Source: Cloacibacterium caeni (GTDB lineage Bacteria; Bacteroidota; Bacteroidia; Flavobacteriales; Weeksellaceae). Taken from it: 64,000 nt of DNA. Within the stretch, counting starts at the first letter, position 1; each line of letters begins with the position of its first letter. Below, one piece after another: positions 10,577 through 19,367 of this stretch. The notes beneath the pieces were generated by a model. That model did no database searches. It worked only from the letters and a program-made list of their open reading frames with translations, and had not been told where the DNA came from. Where the stretch lies: assembly GCF_907163105.1 (NCBI RefSeq), contig NZ_OU015321.1:1875001-1939000 (forward strand), in the 5' to 3' direction. The translations under genes were made by a program, and so were the position numbers.

Positions 10577-10646
10577 AGATAGCGCTCCTACGGAGCGCCC
10601 CTTAATTAGCAATATTCTTCTACACAGATAAGATTCCTACGGAATC
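10577..10646 (-). repeat. Right arm: two REP-like palindromes, inverted copy of left arm
   Basis: Inner hairpin at 10582-10598 and outer hairpin at 10632-10646 are the reverse complement of the left arm. The outer loop differs by one base between arms (ATA on the left, GTA-equivalent on the right). The AT spacers are less conserved than the hairpins, which suggests the hairpins are the functional parts. Confidence 0.75.
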
Positions 10647-10706
10647 TATAAATTTATCTTCAAATCTATTTAAAATAAACTTCAAAGATAATAAACTAAA
10701 TTTTAT

Positions 10707-10737
10707 TGTCATCATTCTTATATATTGTTTAATTTTG
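10707..10737 (+). promoter_or_regulatory. Promoter of the acyl-CoA synthetase gene
   Basis: TAATTTTG at 10730-10737 matches the -7 box TAnnTTTG; a weak -33 (ATTG) lies about 21 nt upstream. It covers the alternative TTG codon at 10735, which supports the ATG at 10774 as the true start. Confidence 0.5.
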
Positions 10738-10773
10738 GAGAAAATTCAATTCATAAAATCCCCATATATACCA

Positions 10774-12546
10774 ATGAAAAACCTACTTCAGCTTTTAGAA
10801 GAAAACACCAAAAAATTCCCACAAAAAACCGCTCTTAGCTTTAGAAACGGTGACGAAATAGAGATTCTTACCTGGAAAAAATTCTGGGCAATGGTTTGCC
10901 AAACTGCAAACGGATTGCATACTCTAGACGTAAAAAAAGGAGATTGTGTAGGTGTTTTTTCTCAAAATTCTAAAGATTGGATTATTTTTGACGTTGCCGT
11001 GCAAATGTTGGGGGCGATTACCATTCCCATTTACGCTACCAATAATTATGACCAAACCGAATATATCATCAAGCAAACCGAAATGCAACATATTTTGGTG
11101 GGAGACACGCCTCAACTTGAAATTCTGAAAAGTGCCGAAAAACATTTGGGTAAAAAATTACATATTTTCACTTCTCACGTCATAAAAGATGAAGCCGAAA
11201 ACATTACCTATTTCCCAGATTTCATCAAGCATTTTGCTACGGAAAGAAACCTCATCGAAATTACCGATGAAGATTTGGCAACCATTCTTTACACTTCTGG
11301 AACTACAGGAATTCCGAAAGGTGTGATGCTTACACATGGTGGTTTCAAAGCGGTAGTTGTGGCACACAAAGAATTTTTCAGTTTCGACAATTTGTACGAC
11401 ATGAAATCTTTGGCTTTTTTACCATTAAGTCACATTTTCGAAAGAAGCTGGTCTCTTTTCGTGCTTTCTCAAGGTGGTGAAGTTGCCATTTTAGAAGACC
11501 CAAAAAATATCTTGAACACGCTGAAACATGTTCACCCAACTGCAATGTGTGCCGTACCAAGATTCTACGAAAAAGTATATCAAACTTTAGTTAAAAAAAT
11601 AGAAGCTTCTTCGCCTACGAAACAAAAACTTTTCAAAAAAGCTTTGGAAGTAGGCGCTAAAGTATCTGATAAAAAAAGAACTGGCGCTAAAGTTCCGTTT
11701 GGTTTACAATTGCAGTTTAGTTTCTTTGACAAATTGGTTTTCAGAAAAATTAAAAATGAATTAGGCGGAAATCTTTCGTTTTTACCTTGTGGTGGAGCGA
11801 TGCTGAAAAAAGAAATTTCAGAATTTTTTGCAGCCATTGGTTTACCTGTGATTGTAGGATATGGACTTACCGAAACCACCGCTACAGTTACTGCACTTCC
11901 TCCGAAAAATTATGTGTACGGAAGCGTAGGAAAAGCTCTACCAGGTGTAGAAATTAAAATAGGAGCAGATGATGAAATCTTGGTAAAATACCAAGGTGTG
12001 ATGAAAGGATACTACAAAAATGAAGAGGAAACGGCTAAAGTTTTCACAGAAGATGGATATTTCAGAACGGGTGATGCTGGTAGAATAGACGAAGAAGGAA
12101 ATCTCTACATTACCGATAGAATTAAGGATTTAATGAAAACTTCTAACGGAAAATACATTGCACCACAAAGTATAGAAATCCCATTACAAAGCAATCCTTA
12201 TATTGCTCAAGCAATGGTAATTGCCGAAGGAAAACCTTATGTTTCTGCGGTGATTGTTCCAAATTTTGAAACCTTGATGGAAAAATACGAGGAATTTAAA
12301 AATTACCTTTCTCTGAATATTGAAGAGAAGAAAAAATTACTGGAAACGCCTTTCATTAAAGAAACTTTTGAAAAAGTAGTGAACGATATTCAAAAGGAAT
12401 TTGCAAGTTTTGAAAAAATTAAAAAATTCAAACTTTTACCAGAAGAATTTACCATAGAACGTGGAGAAATTACTCCAACCCTAAAAATAAAACGTAAAAT
12501 TATTCTAGAAAAATTCAAAGCCTTGATTGAAGGAATGTATGCGTAG
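10774..12546 (+). CDS. Long-chain fatty acid--CoA ligase (AMP-forming)
   Basis: A 590-residue AMP-binding synthetase that activates fatty acids through an acyl-adenylate to acyl-CoA. The P-loop motif YTSGTTGIPKG is at about residues 173-183. Further signatures are GYGLTETT in the middle, YFRTGDAG near 430 and a closing region with KIKRK before the C-terminus. The length matches FadD-like enzymes of Bacteroidota (about 590). I chose ATG 10774 (MKNLLQLLEE) because an upstream TTG frame start lies inside the likely promoter. It stands alone between the RAYT element and the frameshifted small gene. The substrate chain length cannot be read from the sequence. Confidence 0.93.
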   Translation: MKNLLQLLEENTKKFPQKTALSFRNGDEIEILTWKKFWAMVCQTANGLHTLDVKKGDCVGVFSQNSKDWIIFDVAVQMLGAITIPIYATNNYDQTEYIIKQTEMQHILVGDTPQLEILKSAEKHLGKKLHIFTSHVIKDEAENITYFPDFIKHFATERNLIEITDEDLATILYTSGTTGIPKGVMLTHGGFKAVVVAHKEFFSFDNLYDMKSLAFLPLSHIFERSWSLFVLSQGGEVAILEDPKNILNTLKHVHPTAMCAVPRFYEKVYQTLVKKIEASSPTKQKLFKKALEVGAKVSDKKRTGAKVPFGLQLQFSFFDKLVFRKIKNELGGNLSFLPCGGAMLKKEISEFFAAIGLPVIVGYGLTETTATVTALPPKNYVYGSVGKALPGVEIKIGADDEILVKYQGVMKGYYKNEEETAKVFTEDGYFRTGDAGRIDEEGNLYITDRIKDLMKTSNGKYIAPQSIEIPLQSNPYIAQAMVIAEGKPYVSAVIVPNFETLMEKYEEFKNYLSLNIEEKKKLLETPFIKETFEKVVNDIQKEFASFEKIKKFKLLPEEFTIERGEITPTLKIKRKIILEKFKALIEGMYA

Positions 12547-12577
12547 GCTTTATATATTTAAATTATAAAAACGGTTT

Positions 12578-12585
12578 TATTTTTG
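12578..12585 (+). promoter_or_regulatory. -7 box upstream of the frameshifted secreted gene
   Basis: TATTTTTG fits TAnnTTTG and lies 12 nt before ATG 12598. This favours 12598 rather than a later GTG as the original start. No clear -33 TTTG was found. Confidence 0.4.
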
Positions 12586-12597
12586 AAATAAACTTTA

Positions 12598-13045
12598 ATG
12601 AAGAATATAATTATTTTGATTATTACATTCTCTTTATCTTCTAAAAAATACGCAAGGAATTTTTAAGGAAATTGTGGATGACCAAGAATATGAAAAAATG
12701 AATATTTATGCATGGAGTTTTACTCCAGAATTGACCGATTCATTAAAAAATGATGAAAACTTCAAGTTCACAATGAAAGAAGTTAAAGAAGAAGATTTTA
12801 GTTTATATTATAAAGCTAAAAAATACGCTCCTCAGATAAATTGGAAAAATTACAAATCTAAAAGCAAAATAACTGAAATTAAAGACAATAACATATTACA
12901 AATTTCAACGCCGCTTTTTATAAGAGACAACCAGGAAGCTTTGATTCAAATTAAGACTTTTTATAAAAATGAGTTTAATGTCTATAAATATAAAAACGGT
13001 AAATGGATATTATCTTACAGTTTTGGAAATAGAATAAAAAATTAA
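12598..13045 (+). pseudogene. Small secreted protein with a frameshift after its signal peptide
   Basis: From ATG 12598 a typical hydrophobic leader (MKNIIILIITFSLSS) is followed by a stop at 12664-12666. The rest of the protein continues in the next frame to 13045, where a 123-residue body begins no earlier than GTG 12674. The two frames join smoothly if one A is removed from the A6 run at 12643-12648, giving about 148 residues with KNTQGIFKEIVDDQEYEK across the junction. I do not recognise the family; the body is lysine/glutamate/tyrosine-rich with no cysteine motif. It may be a true pseudogene, a variable homopolymer, or a sequencing error. A GTG-started cytoplasmic protein is the weaker alternative. 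Confidence 0.6.
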
Positions 13046-13061
13046 AAATTCACCTATAAAC

Positions 13062-13089
13062 AAACCCCTCCAAAAATTTGGAGGGGTTT
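13062..13089. terminator. Bidirectional hairpin terminator
   Basis: A perfect 13-bp stem (AAACCCCTCCAAA / TTTGGAGGGGTTT) with a 2-nt loop lies between the convergent small gene and malic enzyme. The A/T flanks give a T-run on both strands. Confidence 0.85.
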
Positions 13090-13094
13090 TATAG

Positions 13095-15380
13095 TTAATC
13101 GTTTTCGCGCATTTGAGCATCTAAAACGGCTATAGTTGCCAAGTTTACAATTTCATCTACACTTGCTCGCATTTGTAAAACGTGTACGGGTTGTTTTAGC
13201 CCTAATAAAATAGGCCCTACTACTTGTGCTACTTTCATTCCTCTGATAATTTTATAAGAAAGATTTGCACTTTCTAGATTCGGGAAGATAAAAGTATTGG
13301 CAGGAGTTTTTCCTAATTTTGAGAAAGGATAATCCTGAAGATGGTCTGCACTCATCGCAAAATCTGGCTGAAACTCTCCATCTACAATCATATCTGGATA
13401 TTTTTGATGTAGAATATTTACTGCTTTTGCTACTTTTTTAGACGTCTCAGAATTGGCTGAGAAGTTTTCATAAGAAAGCATGGCAATTCTTGGTTGAATA
13501 GCGAAAGATTTAATTGCATATTCTGCCATTTTTGCAATGTTGGCCATTTCTTCTGGTGTAGGATTTACATGGATAGAAGTATCAGCAAAGAAATAAGGCT
13601 TTTTATCTGATAAAATCATCATCATAGAAGCAATTTTATCTACTCCCTTTGCTTTTTCTATAATTTCTAAAACAGGTCTCAGAACAGTTCTGTAATTTTT
13701 AGAATATCCTACAATGAGTGCATCTGTGTCACCATGTTGCAACATCAATGGTCCAAAATAATCTCTGTTTCTTACCAATCTTTTGGCAATATATTCATTT
13801 ACACCTTTTCTATTGCGAAGTCTCCAAAGAGTTTCTCTATATTTTTTACGATTTTCGTCTTGGTCATCATCCATCGGATCTACAATTGGAACGTCTAAAT
13901 GAATTCCGAATTTTTCCATTTGTTCTTTGATGAATTTTTTCTCTCCTAATAAAATAGGATGAGCAATTCCTTCTTCATAAAGAATTTGTGCAGCCTTCAA
14001 TACATTATATTCTTCAGCATTTCCTAGCGTAACACGTTTTGGATTAGAACGTGCTCTGTTTTGCATCATTCTAATGAGTTTTTCATCTCTACCCATTCTG
14101 TCCAGCAACTGATTTTCATATTCTTCAAAATCGACAATCGGTTTTCTAGAAATTCCGCTTTCCATCGCCGCTTTTGCTACGGCAATGGAAACTTTGGTTA
14201 ATAGTCTATTATCAAATGGTTTTGGAATGAAATATTCTCTACCAAATCCTATATTTTTAACATTGTAAGCCAATTTCACCATTTCAGGAACCGGCTCTTT
14301 TGCTAATTCTGCGATTGCTTTTACAGCAGCCAATTTCATTTCTTCATTAATTCCAGTAGCTTGTACATCTAATGCACCTCTGAAAATATATGGGAAACCA
14401 AGAACGTTATTCACCTGATTAGGGAAATCACTTCTTCCCGTTGCCATAATAACATCTGGTCTGGTTGCAATGGCAAGATTATAATCAATCTCTGGAGTAG
14501 GATTTGCCAAAGCAAAAACCACAGGATTTTCCGCCATTGAACGAAGCATTTTTGCAGTCATTACATCTCCTTTAGACAAACCAACAAAAACATCTGCTCC
14601 TTCTAAAGCTTGTTCTAACGTAGAAATATCTGTTTGTGCTATAAAATCTAATTTTTCTGGAGTAAGATTTTCTCTCTTATGATTAATTACTCCTTTAGAA
14701 TCACACATCAATACGTTTTCTTTTTTAAGACCTAGCGCAATGTATAATTTGGTACAAGCAATTGCTGCTGCTCCTGCTCCATTTACCACCATTTTCACCT
14801 CATCTATTTTTTTATCTGCCAATTCTAAAGCATTAATTAATGCTGCTGCAGAAATGATGGCAGTTCCGTGTTGGTCATCATGCATCAAAGGAATATTTAG
14901 CTCTTCTTTCAGTCTTTGTTCTATGTAGAAAGCTTCTGGCGCTTTGATATCTTCTAAATTGATTCCTCCAAAAGTGGGCGAAATTCCTTTAACGATTTCT
15001 ATAAATTTGTCTGGATCTTTTTCGTTAATCTCAATATCGAAAACATTGATATCTGCAAAGATTTTAAACAATAATCCTTTTCCTTCCATTACTGGCTTAG
15101 AAGCTTCTGCACCGATGTCTCCCAATCCTAAAACAGCAGTTCCGTTTGAAATTACAGCAACTAAGTTTCCTTTGGTGGTATATTCATATATAGTAGAAGG
15201 ATTTTTTTCGATTTCTAAACAAGGTTCTGCAACACCTGGTGAATAAGCTAATGATAAATCTCTCTGCGAAGAGTGAGGTTTAGAGGGAATGACTTCTATT
15301 TTTCCTTTAGGTTCATTTCTGTGATAATCAAGTGCTGCGTTTCTAAATTGCTCTTGATCTCTATGCGTTTTATTTGACAT
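13095..15380 (-). CDS. maeB: NADP-dependent malic enzyme with phosphotransacetylase-like domain
   Basis: A 761-residue MaeB-type enzyme that oxidatively decarboxylates malate to pyruvate, supplying NADPH. An N-terminal malic domain (about 20-160, with YSPGVAEPC) is followed by the NAD(P)-binding domain (about 165-400, with GAGAAAIAC). The C-terminal 330 residues form a phosphotransacetylase-like domain, which in MaeB proteins is regulatory (acetyl-CoA sensing) rather than catalytic. Length and architecture are the family norm. It is separately transcribed, bounded downstream by the hairpin at 13062-13089. Confidence 0.95.
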   Translation of the reverse strand: MSNKTHRDQEQFRNAALDYHRNEPKGKIEVIPSKPHSSQRDLSLAYSPGVAEPCLEIEKNPSTIYEYTTKGNLVAVISNGTAVLGLGDIGAEASKPVMEGKGLLFKIFADINVFDIEINEKDPDKFIEIVKGISPTFGGINLEDIKAPEAFYIEQRLKEELNIPLMHDDQHGTAIISAAALINALELADKKIDEVKMVVNGAGAAAIACTKLYIALGLKKENVLMCDSKGVINHKRENLTPEKLDFIAQTDISTLEQALEGADVFVGLSKGDVMTAKMLRSMAENPVVFALANPTPEIDYNLAIATRPDVIMATGRSDFPNQVNNVLGFPYIFRGALDVQATGINEEMKLAAVKAIAELAKEPVPEMVKLAYNVKNIGFGREYFIPKPFDNRLLTKVSIAVAKAAMESGISRKPIVDFEEYENQLLDRMGRDEKLIRMMQNRARSNPKRVTLGNAEEYNVLKAAQILYEEGIAHPILLGEKKFIKEQMEKFGIHLDVPIVDPMDDDQDENRKKYRETLWRLRNRKGVNEYIAKRLVRNRDYFGPLMLQHGDTDALIVGYSKNYRTVLRPVLEIIEKAKGVDKIASMMMILSDKKPYFFADTSIHVNPTPEEMANIAKMAEYAIKSFAIQPRIAMLSYENFSANSETSKKVAKAVNILHQKYPDMIVDGEFQPDFAMSADHLQDYPFSKLGKTPANTFIFPNLESANLSYKIIRGMKVAQVVGPILLGLKQPVHVLQMRASVDEIVNLATIAVLDAQMREND

Positions 15381-15442
15381 AAATTTTTAAAAATTTAATT
15401 AAAAGTAAATTCTATATTAAAAAAAAGAAGAGGAAATATTTT

Positions 15443-16306
15443 TTATTCCTCTTGATTGAAAATGTATTTTTTATGATACTCTACTAGGCTTTCTATAGGT
15501 CTTTGTACAATTTTTCCTACGGTAAGATTAAGTTCTGCGGCGGCAGATCTCAAAATATCTTCGTACACAAAAGCGATAGAACCAATAAAGTTAATCTCTG
15601 CTTCTCTGGCTTCATCATAAGGAAGCACTTGATATTCAAAGAAATTTTTCATCTCATCAAATATCATATTTTGAAAATATGGATGTGATTTTTTGAGGAC
15701 TACAAATTTATTAAATTCTGCGAGATAAGCATTAGCTCTAGGATTGTGATACATATTTCTGATGGCATCTTCTATAGTAAGATGATAGGTTGCCATGAAA
15801 TCTTCGTGTAAATCTTTGGGCAATTTTTTCATGAAAAACTTGCGCAACAATTGTTTACCAAGCGCAGAACCACTTCCTTCGTCGCCAATTAAAAAACCTA
15901 ATGATGGCAAATCTCTTCTTACGGTTTCTCCATCAAAAAAACATGAATTAGAACCCGTTCCTAGAATACAAACAATTGCAGGTTTACCATTGTAAGCTGC
16001 ATAAGCAGCAGCCGTCATATCTTCTTTTACAATTACCTTGGCATGTGGAAATGCTTTTTGTAAATTAACTTCTACCAAAGCCGCATTTTCTGGAGTTCCG
16101 CAACCAGAACCGTAAAAATAAATTTCTTTTAAATGTTCTTTCAGGAAATACAGATGCTGATTCTTCTCAATTTCTTGAGGAATCAAATCTGCATTAATAA
16201 TATTTGGATTAAAACCGAGTGTTTCGGTCTTTTGAGAAATCTTACCAGAATGATCTAGAATTACCCAGTCACATTTTGTAGAACCACCGTCAACAATTGC
16301 AATCAT
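15443..16306 (-). CDS. BadF/BadG-type ATPase, N-acetylglucosamine kinase-like
   Basis: A 287-residue sugar kinase/ASKHA-fold protein. The phosphate-1 motif VDGGSTKCDW is at residues 5-14 and the second phosphate motif is CILGTGSNS near 115. An adenosine-side motif is less clear. Flavobacterial homologues are usually named N-acetylglucosamine kinase, which would feed cell-wall amino sugar recycling; the substrate here is inferred only. The start is the ATG at 16304-16306; the longer frame would begin at a TTG with residues not typical for the family. It lies upstream of maeB on the same strand with a 62-bp gap. Confidence 0.8.
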   Translation of the reverse strand: MIAIVDGGSTKCDWVILDHSGKISQKTETLGFNPNIINADLIPQEIEKNQHLYFLKEHLKEIYFYGSGCGTPENAALVEVNLQKAFPHAKVIVKEDMTAAAYAAYNGKPAIVCILGTGSNSCFFDGETVRRDLPSLGFLIGDEGSGSALGKQLLRKFFMKKLPKDLHEDFMATYHLTIEDAIRNMYHNPRANAYLAEFNKFVVLKKSHPYFQNMIFDEMKNFFEYQVLPYDEAREAEINFIGSIAFVYEDILRSAAAELNLTVGKIVQRPIESLVEYHKKYIFNQEE

Positions 16307-16345
16307 ACACAAAGCGTTTAAATTGCTAAATTAGGAAAATCTTTT

Positions 16346-16600
16346 TTATTCTATGCTTTCCTCATCTTTTAGGTCTAGCCAATGGTCTATTTCATCTTCT
16401 AAATAATGAGTCTGTAATTTAAGGGCAAACATAAAATCATCTGGCACAGAAGCTCTATCTCCAGTTTCTATGTCCCATATTTCGTCTGAGAGATTCTCGA
16501 ATTCTGAGTAGATTCTTTTGAAGCGTGGATTGTGCTCTTCTAAGTCCTTAATTTTCTCTTGCTTATACTGAAATTTTCTGTATGGTCTCGGTGTTTTCAT
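16346..16600 (-). CDS. Conserved small hypothetical protein
   Basis: An 84-residue charged protein, very rich in acidic residues, starting MKTPRPYRKFQYK. The basic N-terminus is followed by a predicted helical acidic body (IYSEFENLSDEIWDIETGD and DEIDHWLDLKDEE). It has no signal peptide, membrane segment or cysteine. I chose ATG 16598-16600; an earlier ATG at 16642 adds a lysine/serine-rich stretch. No function recognised. It lies 39 bp before the kinase gene and may be co-transcribed with it. Confidence 0.6.
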   Translation of the reverse strand: MKTPRPYRKFQYKQEKIKDLEEHNPRFKRIYSEFENLSDEIWDIETGDRASVPDDFMFALKLQTHYLEDEIDHWLDLKDEESIE

Positions 16601-16642
16601 ACTTTTACTTTTTGATTTGGTGTGGTAAATATCAATGAACAA

Positions 16643-16817
16643 TCTAGTGTCAAGACAAAAAAATCACTTTCATATATAATTGAAAATGAATTTTTTATCA
16701 GGTTTTGATGGCCTATTTTGTTATACTAAATTATATATTTTTTTGTTATAAAAAAATAATTAATGATAATTTATTAAACTTTAACATTTAAGTTTAAATT
16801 TGTAGTAAGAAAATTTT
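16643..16817. other. AT-rich intergenic region with divergent promoters
   Basis: This divergent gap separates the small hypothetical gene from gtrA. A -7 box TAAATTTG at 16795-16802 faces gtrA. Nothing else is recognisable. Confidence 0.4.
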
Positions 16818-17276
16818 ATGAAACAACTTTTATTAAAACAAAAGCAAGTTCTATTTTTTATTATTGCGGGAGGTTTAAGTGCGATTGTAGAAATTGGGAG
16901 TTTTAAATTATTCAGTGTTAATATCCCTATTTTTTTTTCAAGTGAGACTAATTTTCACGGAATTCATTTTCCGTTGAGCAACATATTATCTACTACTTGT
17001 GGCATCGTTTTCAATTATTTTTTAAGCATTTGGTTTGTCTTCGAACGCGGGAAGCACTCTAAAAAAAGGGAATTTGCTTATTTTATGGTGATTTCTTTTT
17101 TCTCTACCATATTGAGTTTACTATTTTTCCAATTATTCTACAATACCATCTTTAGAGATAATCTAGATATGATTATTTATACCTTCAGTCCACAGATTTT
17201 AAGTAAAATCGCTGCCATTGGATTGGTTTCTATCCTTAATTATTCGATTAAGAAAAACGTAATTTTTAATGGTTAA
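16818..17276 (+). CDS. GtrA-like membrane protein
   Basis: A 152-residue protein with four hydrophobic segments (near 12-30, 48-72, 88-110 and 120-142), the layout of the GtrA family. Members are thought to flip or help flip polyprenyl-linked sugars across the inner membrane. The N-terminal pattern FFIIAGGLSAIVEIGSF and the later NYFLSIWFVFERGK match the family's conserved FNFxxxxxWVF-type region. The gene overlaps the acyltransferase gene by 8 nt, implying coupling. The sugar substrate is unknown. Confidence 0.85.
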   Translation: MKQLLLKQKQVLFFIIAGGLSAIVEIGSFKLFSVNIPIFFSSETNFHGIHFPLSNILSTTCGIVFNYFLSIWFVFERGKHSKKREFAYFMVISFFSTILSLLFFQLFYNTIFRDNLDMIIYTFSPQILSKIAAIGLVSILNYSIKKNVIFNG

Positions 17277-18003
17277 AAACATGAAAAGAGCACTTAATTA
17301 TCTTTGGCGAGGCTGGATGGTTTTACTCGCTGGAATTTTACTGATTTTATTCTTTATTCCTGTTTATTTGCTCTCCATAAAAAAAGAACACTATAAATAT
17401 GCTTATTTTTTCGTGAGACTTTGGTGTAAAGGTGTTTTTTACGGTATGGGATTCAGATATGAACTCATTAATCAGACCCAAAAAAAAATTGACAGAAACC
17501 AACAATATGTTATTATTGCCAATCACACTTCTATTGTGGATATTTTTATTCCGGTTTTATTATTTCCTCATCATCCTATTTGTTTTGTTGGCAAAAAGGA
17601 ATTGGTGAAAATTCCTATTTTCGGTACTATCTACAAAAGAATCTGTGTAATGGTAGACAGAAGTTCGCCCAAAAGCAGAGCAGAAGTCTATGAAAGATGC
17701 GCAGAACGTATGGAAGAAGGAGACAGCATTGTGATTTTTCCAGAAGGAGGCGTTCCAGATGACACGTCTGTCATTCTAGACAAATTTAAAGATGGAGCTT
17801 TTATTTTATCTAACAAACACCAGTCTCCTCTTGCTGTTTTTACGATTGTAGGATTAAAGGAAATGTTTCCTTTTGACCATGGAAAAGGCTATCCAGGAAA
17901 AATTAAAATTTATTTTAATGAGATTTTAGAGCCAACAAAAAACATACAGGAATTGAAAGAAGTTTCACATAATCTTATTAAATTTACCCTTCAAAATAAT
18001 TAA
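17269..18003 (+). CDS. plsC: 1-acyl-sn-glycerol-3-phosphate acyltransferase (PlsC family)
   Basis: Transfers an acyl chain to lysophosphatidic acid to make phosphatidic acid at the inner membrane. The 244 residues show the hallmark HX4D motif as NHTSIVD (His86, Asp91) and the second substrate motif FPEGG at 158-162. One N-terminal membrane segment spans about 15-37. Two starts are possible: ATG 17269 or ATG 17281; both overlap or abut the gtrA stop. Family members act on various lyso-lipids, so the exact acceptor is inferred. Confidence 0.9.
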   Translation: MVKNMKRALNYLWRGWMVLLAGILLILFFIPVYLLSIKKEHYKYAYFFVRLWCKGVFYGMGFRYELINQTQKKIDRNQQYVIIANHTSIVDIFIPVLLFPHHPICFVGKKELVKIPIFGTIYKRICVMVDRSSPKSRAEVYERCAERMEEGDSIVIFPEGGVPDDTSVILDKFKDGAFILSNKHQSPLAVFTIVGLKEMFPFDHGKGYPGKIKIYFNEILEPTKNIQELKEVSHNLIKFTLQNN

Positions 18004-18036
18004 AATCACTATTGTATCATTTCGAGAAAATAGCAA

Positions 18037-18044
18037 TATATTTG
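18037..18044 (+). promoter_or_regulatory. -7 promoter box for the sugar permease operon
   Basis: TATATTTG at 18037-18044 matches TAnnTTTG. It lies about 50 nt before the permease ATG and after the plsC stop, so the permease-kinase-DUF3810 group probably has its own promoter. The -33 element is weak (ATTG about 22 nt upstream). Confidence 0.5.
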
Positions 18045-18094
18045 TTAGCATAATTTCTGCTCAGGATTTATAAAATAAATTAAAAAACAAAAAT

Positions 18095-19366
18095 ATGGAC
18101 ACTAACCAAAACAAACAAAGCTATGCTTTACCGATTGCAATGATGTTTGCACTCTTTTTTATGATTGCCTTCGTTACAGGTTTACAAAACCCGATGGGAG
18201 TAATTGTAAAAAACCAATTTCAGGCTAGTAATTTACTTTCACAATTAGGTAATTTTGCCAATTTTCTCGCCTATGCTTTCATGGGAATTCCTGCAGGGTT
18301 AATGCTGCAAAAAATTGGTTATAAAAAAACTGCTCTTACTGCAATTTTGGTAGGTATTGCTGGTGTAGCAATTACTTTCTTCTCTGGTAAAATCGAAAGT
18401 TTTGCCGTTTATTTAATCGGAGCATTTGTAGGTGGTTTCTCTATGTGTATGCTAAATACTGTAGTAAACCCTATGCTAAATACTTTAGGCGGAGAAGGAA
18501 AAAGAGGTAACCAGTTATTACAATTCGGTGGTACATTAAACTCTATGGGAGCTACCATCGTTCCAGTATTAGTAGGTTATTTAATGGGAGATGTAGCTAA
18601 AGCTACTATTTCAGATGCTAATCCAGCATTATTCTTAGCAATAGGAATTTTTGTTTTGGCATTTATCGTACTATATTCTATGAGCATTCCAGAGCCACAC
18701 ATTGTAGCAGAGAAAAGCACAGAAAAAAATACACACAGCCCACTTTCATTCAGACATTTCGTACTAGGAGCGATTGCAATTTTCGTATATGTAGGTGTAG
18801 AAGTAGGAATCCCTAATATCGCAAATCTTTACATGACTGGCGATTTACAAATCAATGCTACCACTGCAGGAACTGTAGTAGGAACATATTGGTTCTTAAT
18901 GTTAGTAGGAAGATTAACTGGAGGAGTTTTGGGTTCTAAATTTTCTAGTAAATCAATGTTAAGTTTCGCAGCAGTTCTAGGATTAGTATTTGTACTTTTA
19001 GCAATCTTCTTACCAAAAGACCAAATGGTAAGTATGCCTGTTTTCCAATCTGATATTTCTTTCGGATTAGCTCAAGTTCCGGTAAGTATTATGCTATTGG
19101 TATTATGCGGATTATGTACTTCTGTAATGTGGGGAGGAATCTTTAACTTAGCTACAGAAGGATTAGGAAAATATACCGCAGCTGCATCTGGTATTTTCAT
19201 GGTGATGGTTTGTGGTGGAGGAATTATTCCTGCAGTTCAAGGTTACGCCGCAGATATCTTCGGATATGTACAGAGTTATTGGGTAGTAGTTATAGGCATT
19301 ACTTATATGCTATTCTATGCATTAGTAGGAAGCAAAAACGTAAATAAAGACATTAAAGTTGACTAA
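18095..19366 (+). CDS. Sugar:H+ symporter of the FucP (FHS) major facilitator family
   Basis: A 423-residue integral membrane transporter with about 12 membrane segments. The start YALPIAMMFALFFMIAFVTG and NPMGVIVKNQF resemble the FucP/GluP group, which imports fucose, glucose or galactose with protons. The kinase gene follows after one base, which suggests a hexose substrate that is then phosphorylated. An alternative is import of another hexose or amino sugar. Confidence 0.88.
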   Translation: MDTNQNKQSYALPIAMMFALFFMIAFVTGLQNPMGVIVKNQFQASNLLSQLGNFANFLAYAFMGIPAGLMLQKIGYKKTALTAILVGIAGVAITFFSGKIESFAVYLIGAFVGGFSMCMLNTVVNPMLNTLGGEGKRGNQLLQFGGTLNSMGATIVPVLVGYLMGDVAKATISDANPALFLAIGIFVLAFIVLYSMSIPEPHIVAEKSTEKNTHSPLSFRHFVLGAIAIFVYVGVEVGIPNIANLYMTGDLQINATTAGTVVGTYWFLMLVGRLTGGVLGSKFSSKSMLSFAAVLGLVFVLLAIFLPKDQMVSMPVFQSDISFGLAQVPVSIMLLVLCGLCTSVMWGGIFNLATEGLGKYTAAASGIFMVMVCGGGIIPAVQGYAADIFGYVQSYWVVVIGITYMLFYALVGSKNVNKDIKVD

Positions 19367-19367
19367 C

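Larger units (their letters stand above)
9998..10646. mobile_element. RAYT element bounded by mirror-image nested palindromes
   Basis: The transposase gene at 10074-10547 is bracketed by two arms that are reverse complements of each other. Each arm holds two short perfect hairpins. The outer one is GATTCC-3 nt-GGAATC at 9998-10012 and 10632-10646. The inner one is GCGCTCC-GTA-GGAGCGC at 10050-10066 and its mirror at 10582-10598. Shared flanking words also mirror each other: TTATCTGTGTAG at 10013-10024 against CTACACAGATAA at 10620-10631. This arrangement of a Y1 transposase with REP-like palindromes and GTAG tetranucleotides is characteristic of RAYT/BIME systems. Neither palindrome is seen elsewhere in the window. 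Confidence 0.75.

Noticed and set aside
10735-10773. TTG start that would extend the acyl-CoA synthetase by 13 residues
   Set aside because: It overlaps the TAATTTTG promoter box, and the ATG at 10774 gives the typical N-terminus.
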